Shown: one piece after another, positions 12,478 to 26,100 of the stretch
Layout of the letters: each line of letters starts with the position of its first letter
How positions within the stretch are numbered: position 1 is the stretch's first letter
Origin: Hexactinellida sp. DTS-2022
Lineage: Eukaryota; Porifera; Hexactinellida
Reading direction: 5' to 3'
DNA length: 64,000 nucleotides
Assembly: GCA_028753945.1 (NCBI GenBank)
Contig: JAPNXP010000004.1
Coordinates: forward strand, 4,898,001-4,962,000
The notes under the pieces: model-generated
What the model saw: the letters and a program-made list of their open reading frames with translations, nothing else
Database searches by the model: none
What the model was told of the DNA's origin: nothing
Made by a program: the position numbers and the translations under genes

Positions 12478-12631
12478 ACACAAAGGATAAAAATAAATCG
12501 AATAAAATAGTGAGAAAAGCAATTTCGGCAATAAACAATTTTTTAAAAACAGCATTTTAAATTTAACAATATAACATTTGGAATCCAGTATATTCGTGAA
12601 TACATGTCAGTACAAATGCAATACATTGAAT

Positions 12632-12894
12632 ACCGTATTTACTTAAATAGTAGCCTAGGTATTACTCTATCATTTGAGTTAAGCTACTATTTGTTAATTG
12701 AGGAAATACGTTAAATTAACCTGCTAACACAACTCCCTTCAAGTGCTTATGTGGTGTTTTTATGATAATTTATTCCCAATTTTTCTTAGTAACATACTTA
12801 AATGTATATTTAGCATTTATTCGCGATCATTAATTTTAAACCCCTTTAAGTTACGATTGATCGAGGGGTGGCTACTATTCAACTAAATACGGTA
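12632..12894. mobile_element. MITE, 'ACCGTATTTACT' family
   Basis: ACCGTATTTACTTAAATAG at the left and CAACTAAATACGGT at the right, each next to a TAGTAGCC-like subterminal motif. Relatives lie at about 16432-16582, 32929-33162 and 52812-53048. Confidence 0.6.
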
Positions 12895-12904
12895 TACATT
12901 TAAG

Positions 12905-13075
12905 CCGGAAAGTATCCAGGAGCGCGAGACGCTCCTTTGGAGTATGATTTAGGAAAAATTATTAGGAGCGCGTAAATTTGTATCTTTTCCTATACCGTAA
13001 CATTAATTTGTGATTTAGGCATATGAAAATTGGATCAGACCAGGATTTGGAGCGTATTTACAAATGCCTGTCTAA
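12905..13075. mobile_element. decayed element of the 'AGGAGCGCG' family
   Basis: ATCCAGGAGCGCGAGACGCT at the left, with TGATTTAGGCATATGAAAAT and ATCAGACCAGGATTTGGAGC inside. The same phrases recur, partly inverted, at 31024-31190 and 47500-47665. The boundaries are approximate. Confidence 0.5.
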
Positions 13076-13123
13076 TACACTGCATTAAGTGCCATATGTG
13101 ACTTCTATATCTACCACATAATA

Positions 13124-13798
13124 TCACTGTATAGTCAGCACAAACATTAACGCTAGCATTCTTACAAACTCCTTCCTACTCACACCAGTCCCTCCGTCCC
13201 TAAGCACTAATTCCTGCACACAAGCTAGGATACGCAATCTATCTGTATCCGCTATAGCAGTTAGCATGACAATCTCTCCCTTGAGTATATCGAGGGACTC
13301 CAACATTGTAACCTGTGGAGGTGTGTCGCTATTAGCTACCAATAGTGTGTATAGAGAATCTGAATTAGTTATATAGGAGTTATACGTGTAGCATGTTGCA
13401 ATACATCTGTCGAAAGATTTGAAATCGGTAGGGGGATTTAACTGGAGCTTAGAGGTGAGAATATTCGCGATTTCTGTCGGGACATCGCTACAGATTTTCG
13501 CATACAATTCGCTAAGAAAAGGATCTCTCTTTACACCACACTGATCTAAAATAAAATCGCGATATTTGGAAAATACTTTAAAACAAGTGTCAGAGAAGTT
13601 GGCACTAGAATACGGGACTTGTGAAAGTTGGAAATAAGCATTGGAAGGTGAGTTTGGTTGCTGTTCGTGTTTGAAGTAATCTGCTAGGAAAGCCAGAGAA
13701 TCAGCTGGGGTTGATTTGAGTAGACAAGTGATGGAATCTTCTAGAATGTTCGAAAGCTGCTGAGGGGAAATAGGTTGTTGTTGTAGACGATTAGTCAT
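13124..13798 (-). CDS. TPGS1: tubulin polyglutamylase complex subunit 1 (TPGS1)
   Basis: A single-exon gene of 224 aa starting at the ATG at 13798. TPGS1 is a non-catalytic subunit of the TTLL1 tubulin polyglutamylase complex, which modifies axonemal and neuronal microtubules. Residues about 24-44 resemble the RIIa-like dimerisation helix of TPGS1 (LLKSTPADSLAFLADYFKH). The middle region matches its helical body (DPFLSELYAKICSDVPTEIA), and the C-terminus ends with the family's acidic-basic helix (VSRKEFVRMLALMF). Human TPGS1 is about 290 aa, so this copy is shorter, lacking N-terminal and middle loop sequence. No intron signals interrupt it. The call rests on pattern recognition rather than a computed alignment. 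Confidence 0.65.
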   Translation of the reverse strand: MTNRLQQQPISPQQLSNILEDSITCLLKSTPADSLAFLADYFKHEQQPNSPSNAYFQLSQVPYSSANFSDTCFKVFSKYRDFILDQCGVKRDPFLSELYAKICSDVPTEIANILTSKLQLNPPTDFKSFDRCIATCYTYNSYITNSDSLYTLLVANSDTPPQVTMLESLDILKGEIVMLTAIADTDRLRILACVQELVLRDGGTGVSRKEFVRMLALMFVLTIQ

Positions 13799-13839
13799 AT
13801 TTCTATTCAGAACTGGAACACTATATGTTGGTATAACTA

Positions 13840-13997
13840 CAGTAGACTCACGTTAGTATGAACACCATGGGACCGTCGAAATCTGTTCGTATTATCCGGA
13901 ATTCGTATTAACCGAAGTCATTTGCAGGTATTTGTATAGATTAGGGCAATTAAACCTTGTTCGCCTTATAACTGTTCGTATTTACGAGAGTCGACTG
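13840..13997. mobile_element. MITE, 'ACTCTCGTTAATACGAAC' family (reverse orientation)
   Basis: CAGTAGACTCACGTTAGTAT at the left and TTTACGAGAGTCGACTG at the right, with TA on both sides. It lies 42 bases upstream of the TPGS1 start codon and so may overlap its promoter. Confidence 0.7.
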
Positions 13998-14120
13998 TAT
14001 GTTACAATGAAACTCTGTATATATTGAACTATAATGGACTCTGTAGATAATCTAATTGAACTGCTCTAATTACAATATATCTCCTCTAACTATATAACCT
14101 AATTTGACTAGACATTATAA

Positions 14121-17100
14121 CTACTCCGTTACAACATATACAAGGTCCCTCCCAACTGTATGGGAAGTGCCGTTACTCGTGGCTATGAGACTATCTCCCT
14201 TTATAAGGAATGTTGTATCGGGAGAGAGAACAGTGTCTGTTTGTAGATAGTTAGTCTCCAGCTGAGGTATGGTCCGAGGTTGCGCTACTGGGTCGGTGTA
14301 GCGGACCAGGGATATAGAGCGGCTCCCTAATTAATACAACAGATTATCATACAACAGATTATAACTCAATCCATATACGTATCGAAATAGGGAACAAACA
14401 AACAACTAACGAACTAACTACAGTTGAAACCGGTTTTTTCTAACCAATTATTGCATGAAAAAAAAGTAAGAAAATCCGATAGTTAGAATAAACTGATTGA
14501 AATTAAAACAAAATTGGAAATCTTACACATTTAGAATAAATAGATAGTTAGAAAAAACCGATTATTTAGAAAAACCCGGTGTAAGAATAAACCGGTTTCG
14601 ACTGTAACTAAATAACCAAACAAATAAACAAACAAACAAACTAACTAACTAACTAACAAACTAACAAACTAACTAACTAACTAACAAACTAACTAACTAA
14701 CTAACAAACTAACTAACTAAATAACCAAATGAAGAAACAAACAACAAATAAACAAACAAACAAACAAACAAACAACCAACCAACCAACCAACCAAACAAA
14801 CAAACAAACACACATAATCATAAGACCACTCACTTGGTATATTAAGGTGTCTCCTTATCCTGGCTATAACATGTTCAATAGGATCTTCATCCACAACACA
14901 AATGTATTCACTGAAGTAGCCAACACACACCTGGGGATTCTTGAAGTATACGCTCAGTATTGGATACGGACTGGTGTAATGGAATGTTATGAAGGGTGTC
15001 AAGGGAACACAATCTTGTTGAGCCTAATTAAATATAAACCGATTATTAATACAGTAGAATTCGGCTATAACGTACCTGGGTTAGTATAGTACGTACTTCA
15101 GCTTAAACTAAGTTTATAAAGAAATAACTTATATGTAGACCGTCTATTTCTAGACCAGGTTTTCTTACATATACATTAGTATTACCCATAGACGGCAGGG
15201 CTTTTGGTCTACAGAATATTTAAACGGTCTACAAATTTTGGCTTATTTGTATGGGCTTTTATAGACCGTATACATATAGGATGCTCTTTATAATGCAGTA
15301 TGTATTTCTATCAGGCCTTCATCTAGCCCTAAGATTCCGCGAACCCTAGGTGATGTTGATTTTTCAATCGCGCACCCAAATTTGCCAAAAATAGTACATT
15401 TACCAAAAAAAGACCAAAATAAGTATTAGAAATACTCTGGGTGCGCAGTGCGCACCCAAATTAATTCCATTTTCACGCACTCTTCCAGCATTTTCCTTAA
15501 AATCACGCACCCCTGGGTGCGCGGCGCGCACCCAGATGAAGGCCTGATTTCTATGTAGGGTAAACTCGGTTAGTAATAATATGTACTTATTCCATCCCAA
15601 GGGAGTACGTTATAACCGAGTTCTACTGTAATAGCAAATTAATGTGCATAACTAAGTACCTTAACCGGAGCATCTGTAATGTCTTTTACCCACAATTTAT
15701 CCAAATCCAGTGCAAAACAAATATATTCATTCGCCAGAGATAGAATGTCTTTTTCACTGAAATTTAGCTTGGATTGCAAATCAGATAAAGATCCCCTTTG
15801 TAAAACTTTATCCTTCAATTTCTGTACAAACGGCATTGCTTTCTTATTCACTTCCCCAAACGCTTTTTCAATTTGACTCGAAATATCTTGGTTAGATGGA
15901 AATGAGTTGTTTTGTGTATCAAAACAGTTTTTCATAATTTCAACAATTTTCTCCTGCCAAGGCGGATACTTCTCTGCTACGAAAACTTCACAGAAATTAG
16001 GCAGAGCCTGCGTATCGCGGTTAGACTTGGTTTCTTTAAGATTCTTGAGTCTAATTCTCATCCTATGCACCGTATCGGCTAGGTAGCAGCCAGCAGCTAG
16101 CCACGAGGCCTGAGATGATTGAGTCTCGAATGGAATCAGGTCTGGCCAACTAGCGCGCAGAATACTACCCTTGTGACCTTAGAAACAAACTGGATAATAG
16201 GCATTCGTTAAATAGAATTACTTACATTATAACCTCGTTAATAAGAACACCAAGGGGCCTTCAAAATCCGTTTGCCTTATCATTTTGCATGGAAAAACCG
16301 GTATCATTTGTATGGAAAAGTCTTGAAGGGAACTAAAGTAGTGTTCGTATTAACCGTGTTCGTAGTAACGACGTTTTACTATATATCGGCCAACAAATTA
16401 AATAATGTAATTTTAATACAAGATCATTTCTTAACATACATAATTTACTCGAATAGCTATTGTTTGAGTTAAGCTATTATTGCTATTCGAGGAAGCTACT
16501 ATTCCATATTATAGGTGTAAGAATATTCCGCATTTATTTGCGATTATTCGAGGGAGCCACTATTCGAACAAATTCGGTATTCATATACATAACTCCTGTA
16601 TTACCTGTCAATTGCCAAACTCTCTCACAAATGTGTGGACATATCGGGGAGAACACAACAGTTTGTATCTCTATGAACCTCTCAACTAATCCCCTGTGCA
16701 TGCCCCCATACAGCTGGGACTGCTCCTTATACTTGTCTCTGTAGCTCAGCAGCTCGTAGAGACTGTACTTAGTCACCTGGAGACGGAAGTGGGATATGGA
16801 ATGTGAGGGACAATACAGTGGACTCTCGTTAGTATACAAACACGGATAAGGCGAAATATCGGTTAAGAGGAACATCCAATACAAATACAGCAGAATCTCG
16901 TTAGTAAGAACACTATTTCAGTCCCTTTCAAAGGCTTTTCAATACAAATGATATTGATTAATTGGAATTCCGGATAAGACGAACACATTTTGACTGTCCC
17001 CTGGTGTTCGTACTAACGAAGATCCACTCTACATGCAAATTATTTCGGGTAATACGAACAATTTCGATGGTCCCTTGGTGTTCGTATTAACGAGAGTCCA

Positions 17101-20100
17101 TTGTATATGTAGAGTCTACGTATACTTATAGAATCAAACATTTGGGAAAATTCTAATTTCTAATTACAGTAAACTCCAGGTATAACCAAGTCGGTTATAC
17201 CGAAATAACGGCTTATAGCGAAATGGAAATTTCCCCCCAGAGCACTAAATGCATTAATTATTATCCGCTTATAACGAATATCCGGATATAACAAAGGAAT
17301 CTACAGGTCCCAAGCACTTCGCTATAACAGACTTTACTGTATACCACTCACATCGCAGTACAGCATTCTCTCATACTCCTGTTCCAACAGCTGAATACAA
17401 CTGTTTATCTCGGCTATAAATATCTTGTCAATAAAGTTATACTCTCCGGTACGTAGCGTCTCGTTGTAGGTTAGGAACTCCTTTATCCACTCCAGGTGTG
17501 TGTGCAGTCGCAATAGACCCGCGTCTGCCATCTCTAAGTGAGGCGTAATAAATACATACATACAGTAGTACAGTAGTCTCGTTAATAGGGACACGGATAA
17601 GGAGAAATATATGTTAAGAGTATAGGGTTTAATTCCACTAGCCTATACAAATGCAAGCAAGTGACTCTAATAAATACGAATTTCCGGATAAATAAACAAA
17701 TTTCGACGGTTAGTATTTAACGAGATTATACTGTATTATACAGTAGAACTCGGTTATAACGTACCCTTGGGAATGGGAAACAAATAAGTACGTAGTAAAA
17801 GTTCACCCTACATAGAATTTCATATTGCTTAATAACCTGGTTAAGAACATTTAGTACACACTAAACCGAAGTACAATCACCTCTCGTTATAACGAAGTGC
17901 TTGGGACCTGTAAATTCCTTCGTTATATCCGGATATTCGGTATAAGCGGATATTAATTAATGCATTTAGTGCTCTGGGGAAAAATCCCCATTTCATTATA
18001 TCCGTCTTCGTTATAACGGGAGTTCACTGTACGTACTAACCCAGGTACGTTATAACCTAGCTATACTATATACTAAGCTATACTATAGTTATTACTGACT
18101 ACTAATGAAGTTTGCATCCTCGAGTGTATCCCCTGCGGTGGCGAGGGCTAGTCTCAGGCCGTCAGCTGAGAACCTGTCCACCCCGTCTGATAGAGTCAGG
18201 AAGTTACCCGTCTGCTTAGACATCTTATCGCTGTTCAGCAGCATGTGTCCGTTAGCACGCACCGCCCGCGGCCACATGCACTTACCAGTGATGGCCTGTT
18301 TATCTAGAGGAGGGTATAGGTACAGTGGATATATAGTTATAAGGGTAGAAATATGTTTTTATTACTGATCAGGGATATATCTAAGATTTTCTTGGCATGC
18401 ACTTTTTTTTATAGAAGCTAAATCTTTATGGCACCCTAAAGGTGTCAGTCATAACAAATAATTGGTAATAAGAACACTGATTATAAGAACATTCTACTGG
18501 AAAAACGGTTGCTATATACCCCTATATAACTTTATGCCGGTTATAAGAACATTATATGCAGTTCCCGACGATGTTCTTATAACCGGCATCCACTGAACTA
18601 ACACAACCATACTAGCTATACTTACACAACTATACTTACACTATACTAACACAACTATACTTACACTATACTAAGCACAGTAGCATACTAATAATACTAA
18701 CACACTAACTATACAGTAGCATACTAATTAGCACAGTAGATATACTAATATAGTTCTGTTATGCTACAATGTACAATGCTACAATGTACTAAGTACCTGG
18801 CCATATAGAGACGTGGTTGAAGAGGCAGTAGGTGAGGTGGTTGGGGATGAGATCTTTCCCAGAGACCCTGAGGTCGACTGGGTACCAGAAGGCAAACTCC
18901 CTTCGCATCTCCTCTAGCTTCTCCTTAGCTATTCTGCAGGTGCCCGGGTAAGCTCTCTCAGAGAAGAATACGTAGTCCCACACCTCATCTGAGAGCTCGT
19001 CAGGTCTACAGAGAGATGGGAGTATAAGGCAGTGGTTACAAACCTGGGGTCCATGGTGGTAGTAGGGAGTCACAAGATCTCAAGATTTGTATTACGGGCA
19101 ATGAGAGGGGTCCACAGAATGAATAATATTTGCTAAAGGGGAATCGACGGTTGAAAAATGTTGGGAATCGCGAAAATCGAGAGATGAACAAAGTGGTTGT
19201 AAAAAGAGTACCGGTTATAGGACATATTTATCTACTTGACTAATTTATTGAAAACTGTTAAACAATTATGAATTATTCTTTCTCAAATTACCGGGAGTAA
19301 TATTTGAACATTTCCCAGCGTAATAACATCCCTAAAGTTTCCAATACTTCATGAATACAATATATAATAATTATGCAACTTAGTACTTATAACTTGTACC
19401 ACTGACTGTAGTATTACAGAATACCATCATACCGTATATGTAGAGAGCCCGGTTTGCTCCCGTATACATCTCCCTGCAGCAGATGTGCTACTGTGTAGAA
19501 CGCCATGTATATAGTGCTGTCAGAGAGAGACTCTATCAGGTACTGGTCGTCCCACGGGAGTCTAGAGCCCAGCCCGTAGCTCCTGGAGCACGCGTGTTCG
19601 TGCAACAGATCTATGCTAGCGGTGAAGTTGTTAGCAGCTTCAATGCTATAGCTACAGATAAGCAGTATTTAGATACAGTGTTATGTAATAGACTAATAGT
19701 AATTGCTCTAATAGCAAATATAATAATGTTTTATTCTAAATAGCAATTGTTCAAATAGCAAATGTTGCTCTAATAGTAAGTTATTTTCAGTGCCCAAGCG
19801 AGTTAATGTTAATTCTGTTCCTCTAATAGCAAGTTCGTCCATGCAAAATTCGACTTGCTAATACCCGAACACTACTGTAAAGCAGTGAAGTAATCTAGAA
19901 ATCAATTTGAGGCGCGTGCAAAGATTGCAAAATAATTTACATCAATTTTCGAGGCGTGTGCAAAAGGTTGCAAAGCACACAACTCACGTGTTTAGTTGGC
20001 TGAAACAAGTGTTGACTAGCTCCTTCCATTTGGGCTCAGCATAATCGAGGTACCACTGGTCGCACAGTGCCACTACACACTCGTCTCCCGATCGAGATAT

Positions 20101-23100
20101 TACCTACAATACAGTCAAGGATAATGCACTGAATGCAGTGTACGGTCATATCCTTGGTTCACTGATGCATTACATTAGAAACTTAGTTTGTTGTCTTTAT
20201 TGAAAGTAGTCTCAATTTCTTATAGACAATGGAAATAGGCTCATCAAATAATTAATGTCACATAAAACCACCAAATATTTTAGTCAAGTCATAAAAAAGT
20301 TCAAAAACCAAAATTAATTTTTTTTGCAAAAATAAAGACTGAAGGTCTGATTGCTATTGATCAGGATGTACTGTCAGAGCTATTCATAGGTGCTATCCCA
20401 TTACTGAAATACACGGGAATTTTGATCTGCTACCTCTCGGTCCTGAACCGGTTCATTCCTCATTATCAACCAGGGAGTCTCCCGTTACGGAGAAACCACC
20501 TTGTCGGTGCCAGTCTTAATAGGACACCCACTCGCCATAACTACCAACAGCACAGGGATCCCAACCTCAAACCATCCACTCAGCCAAACCTCCAAGCAGC
20601 TGGATTACAGGCGCACGCCACCACGCCCGGTGAGAAATATATGTTCCGGTACTGGTGCACTTTTGGGAATGTATTCAGTGAATATTGCATCCTCGCGGTT
20701 AAAATATATTTTCAGAATTTTTATACTTTACTAAGACTATATTGTATTGTATTATATTACAGTATAGTTCTATACTATTGAACTGAAGCAATACAAAAAG
20801 CAAAGGTTTCTTATTGCTTGTTAGTTGCAATTATTGAGGAACTTCATATATTATCTAATATTGACGCGAACGAACATTATACAGGAACATACTGGTTGAT
20901 ACGAACAGTGCAGGGGACCGTCGAAATATGTTCGTATTATCCGAGAATTAGTATTAACCGGAGTCACTTGCATGTATTTGTATAGGCTAGGGAATTAAAC
21001 CTTGTACTCCTTAACCGATATTTCGCCTTATCCGTGTTCCTATAACGAGAGTTTACAGTATAATCTAAAGTACCTCTCTTTCTGGTTCTTGGTAAGCAAA
21101 CGCACAATTCTCAGCTATCAGTTTATCCTTTATAGTTTTCTTAACTAGAGACACTTTCTTGCCACTGTACTCCCCCACATTCAACACGCCGTCTCGGAAG
21201 CCCAGCTTGTATGTGAGCTCCTTAGCCAGCTCCAGCTTGTCTCTGTCGTTCTGAGACTTAACTCCGAACTTGTCGCAAGCAGACACTGCACTCAGGTCCC
21301 CCAGGTCAGGTACAGTTATTATTGGGATCTATACAATACAATGGACACAATATACACAGTGTAGAAGCTCGTTAGTATTTTACCAGGGGCCGTCAAGGTG
21401 TGTACTCCTTATCCGAAATTGTATTAACCTGTGTCATTCGTATTGAAAGGCTTTGAACAATATGGGTGCAGGAAATGACTTTTTCATTGCCAAAATTAGA
21501 GCATAAAATTTACACTCTATTTAGTCTATTATGCCTAAAAACACTAACCGTGTTGTTTAACGAAAGTCTATTGTAGAAACCCGAAAATTAGCATGCAAGG
21601 GTATTTTACATTGGCTTCAAAACGAATAACGGTACTATAACGCCATATATCTCTATACTCACTGGATCGAATGGTAGGACCATGTCCTCGCTAATCCCAT
21701 ACTTCTCCCTCAGAACGGGTTTGTTCTTGAGGTCTCTGAGAGCCGCGTAGTCGCCCGGCGCGTCAGAGGGCACTGACGTCACTACTGCGGTCCCCTTGTG
21801 TTCCTTTATGGTCAGCATCGGGAGGGTGTATATCGTGGCGTGTCGCGTGAGAGGAGCGGACAGGGCCACGCCCATTAACTCTCTGCCCTGTACCTCGAAC
21901 AGAATCTCTATCTACACACAGACATTAATTATATGTACAGTAGAACCTAGTTATAATGAACATCAGGGGACCGTCACTATTTGTTCGTATTATCCGGTAT
22001 TCGCATAAACCGGTGTCAGTTGTATTGAAAGGCTGTGAGGTGGACTGAATTAGTGTTCGCACTAACGAGATTTACTGTATACAGTGGACCTCGTTAGTAC
22101 GAGCATCAGGGGCCGTCGAAATATTCGTATTATCCAGAATTCGTATTAACAGGAGTCATTAGCATGCATTTGTATAAGCTAGGGGAACTAAACCTTGTAC
22201 TCCTTACAGATATTTCATCATATCCGTGTAAGTACTAACAAGAGTCTACTGTATACATACATATACAGTGAACTCCCATTATAACAAATTCGGATATAAC
22301 GAAATACCTGCCAATAACAAATATCCAGATATAACGAAGGAATTTACATGTCTCAAGCACTTAGTTATAACGAGAGTTTACTGTATAGCATGTATTTCTA
22401 CCCTGAATTAGCACATATCATCACCTGTCCCTCCTTATGTGTGAATCCCTGATAGGACATATTCCTGGCTGCTCTCCTGCTGCTTATTAGAATCTCCTCT
22501 CCCTGTCTATAGCAACGGAACACGACGTATGTTATGTCTGGGGAGAGCCAGCAGTTGGTCTGTCCGTACATTGTCTCTGGCCTGAGCGTAGCGGCTGTCA
22601 GGTAGACAGGCCTACCGGACAGTCTCGATAGGGCGGCTGGGTAGGGGTCTGTGGGGCAAGGGGATTAGGGGAATGGAATGCAATAAGTATAACAGTCTCT
22701 CGTTAATATGAACAGGGACCATCAAATTTGCTTGTATTATCCGGAAATATTCTTTTTTGTATTATTCGGAAATCAATGGTAACATTTTTACGGCACCATC
22801 AAGTTGTTAGCCATAATACATAATCGGTTTAATTCGATGATCGAATGAGGTAAACATCTACGGAACGAAAACAGGGATTAATCCAGGATTTCTGGGCCAG
22901 AAAATCTTGTCAGACCTGGCACTAAATTAAGTGCCAACCCAGCACCTAAATGAAATCACACTGCAAGCACTTTTGCACCTCACCCGAAAAATGCCGGCCA
23001 GGCACCTAGATAAACTCCTGCTTGCATGCATTTGTATATAGGCTAGGGAATTAAACCTTGTAGTATTCCTTTAACGATATTTCGCCTTATCCGTGCTCCT

Positions 23101-26100
23101 ATTAACGAGAGTCTACTATACCTTTAACTTTCATTTTAATGAGTGTGTACTCTTGGCATCCTACCCCCTCCCCACTAGCCCTGTCATGGTCCATACAAGG
23201 CTGTCCGTCCTTTGGAGAGTATACGGTGTATCTCTTCCCGAACTTAATTCTGTTGCTCTCCTTAAGCTTACGGAATTGCCAACGTACGAATGAATCGAAA
23301 TAAGGATTCACGTCAGTTGTCACGAATGATCTCCTCCAATCCACCTAGGAGTTAACAAACTGTAAGTATTGTATTGTCTGCTTAATAGAGCCACCGGTTA
23401 ATAAAATATCCGCTTAATAGAGCCACCGGTTAATAAAATATCCGCTTAATAGAGCCACCGGTTAATAAAATATCCGCTTAATAGAGCCACCGGTTAATAG
23501 AATTCTCCGCTTAATGGGGTCAAAAGGATTTATAGGACGGAATTACATTTGACTCAAATTTTTTTGATTATTAGATTTAATTGGATAATTGGTGGTTAAT
23601 TGGGTCAAGCTACCCTGGAACAAAACTGACCCTATGAAGCGGAGTCAACTGTGTACGTAATGGGCTTGTTTATCAGCCAACACCTTTTCAATAAAAACCT
23701 TGCCATAAAATGAAATTGCCAGTGCCTGAAACATTAACATTAATTTATAATTTTCCACAGAAAAAATAATTTAGACAAAAGCTACAAATTCGCTCTTTGA
23801 AACTTGCTATAAGAACACCAAAACACAAACACACCATACGTGATATTATTACGTTGTGTCTATAGACTAAATAACAATATATGAAATTATTATCAACCCA
23901 ATGCAAAGTTCCCAATGAAAATGTGTGATGACAACAAGTCAAATGCAAAGTGAATTCATTAATAGATTCTGCTAATAAAGCAACTTGTACAAATATAACC
24001 ACTAACTAGGATGGCAGATACTCTCACAGTCTTACTACAGTCACCGGAGGTACGCAACAAGACAGAGGAATCGGTAGCTAGGAATGTGAGGGGCGCTCCA
24101 AGGTCCATAATAACATCAATCTACTCAAAGCTGTGTCAGTACAATGCGATGTACCCGGATACCGTAGTGAGCAGAAGGTATTCAGTTCTGAAGAAGAGTG
24201 GAGCAGGTGCTATTAACGATATAGCCGTAAGACTAGCTCAAGAGGAGATTATATTCTATATAATGTGTGAGAGATTCCGCGGAGAAGATACTGGTATGGA
24301 TTGCGAAATGGGTGTTGCGAAAGGTGTGAAAAGACGCAGCTCGAAACGAACAAGTGTCACCAACCGAGTGAAGAAGTACAAACTGAATGCGGACTAATAG
24401 GACACAAATAAATACAGTATTTATAACCTTAGAGTGTGATCTGTTCATAAATAAATATTTGAATATCTTCTATCTAGTTACTTGATAACAAACTAATGAA
24501 AAATGGTAGAATTTAGTTATTAGTGACCAGAACTAAAAGTGGAGAATAATAGTCCGGTTCTTTTATTTATATGAACATTCAAAATAATGTTCATAATACC
24601 TTATATAACTCAATTTAATGCAAACCCTATGCTAAGTTGTTAAATTGGGACCATAGAGCTAGAGCTTGTTAATAAATTAATAATGATAAAGTTTTTCGTA
24701 TTAAAAAGACGAAATATTGTTCACAATAAGCAGACCTGATGTATTTGAAATTAACACTCACTTTCAGTCCAATTGACTGCAAATCTTGCTTACAGAAATC
24801 TGGGAAATATCTAAGCCAATAATCGCTGTCTGTGAACTGAGCTATTTCTGCGTCAGCTATTCCCATCGACTGCATTATCGCCCATTGAGAAGTGAGGCCG
24901 CCTTCTTTTGCCAAAACTTTGGATTTCTTCTTGAACTGAGCCCCACTCTCTGCCGAGGGTGTGTCTGACGCTCTGCTTACCGCAATGGGGGCTTTTGAGA
25001 AGTCGGGAGGGCATCTGTACACAGTGTTAGTAAACAAACAGACAAACAAACAAACAAATTAACAAACAAACAAACAAACCAAACCAACCAAGAAACAAGC
25101 AAACAAACAAAATTCAATTACAGAAAAAATAAAACTATTCGGTATATCGAACTTTGTGAGAATAATTAATACAAATGTTCCCATAGCTTACCCGTACTCT
25201 TCAAGCTCTCTTTTCAATTTATCGGAGGAAGCTTTAATTGGCATTCCAGTGCAGTGAAATGCAAACGGATAGAGACACTTCTTTCCTCTCAATCTCTCAT
25301 AACCAACAGCGAACTCAGCCTAAACACAGGATTATTTAGGGATTAAAATTCTAGACATTATGTGCATGTCCATATTGGACATAGATTCAGAGTTGGGTTG
25401 AATTTTAATTTTTTTTCAATTACAACTGCAATTACGCTATCCTTAGAATTTCAACAACCATTACAATTACAATTATAGGGATTTATGTTTTTACAATTAA
25501 ATTACAATTACAATTACAATTATGCAAGGTTGAAACCGCTCGAACCCAGGGGCGGCGCGGCCATTCAACAGATCGGGTGTAGCCCGAAATTTTTAGGGTG
25601 GCGCCCCCAAAAGGCGCCTCCAATACAGTGGCGTGGTAGGGGGGAAAAAAACCCCCCCCCATAAATGGTTTCCAAAAATGGATATGTTGTCATTTATAAT
25701 TCGATTTTCCTGAATATAATTCATAAAATTATGTATTAAAGTTATGATGTTATCTAAACATAAACGCATAAACACCTAAACATCTTTGGTACAACTCCTC
25801 CTACTATTTGACAAGAACAGCTGTACATCGATGTTTGAGCGTCTAACATTCAAAAAAATTTCTGGGGGATAGACCCCAAGACCTCCCCTTACCGTCGCTC
25901 GCTTCGCTCGCTCTAAAACACCCTCCTCACGATAATCCTACATACGCCACTGTATAGGTAGGCCGTGGGCGCCCCTACCCGGTGGACTGAGGGGCGCCGC
26001 GCCGCCCACTGCTCGAACCGAATATCAGTATTCATGAATAGTTGCCCTATCGAATACGAATACAGTCGAAACTGGGTTTTTTTGCCCCCCTAAATGCATG

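Noticed and set aside
20580..20640. Resemblance to a primate Alu element (possible contamination)
   Set aside because: The match continues through the whole of 7SL RNA, including the S domain absent from Alu, with divergence typical of a distant animal; it is a resident SRP RNA gene.
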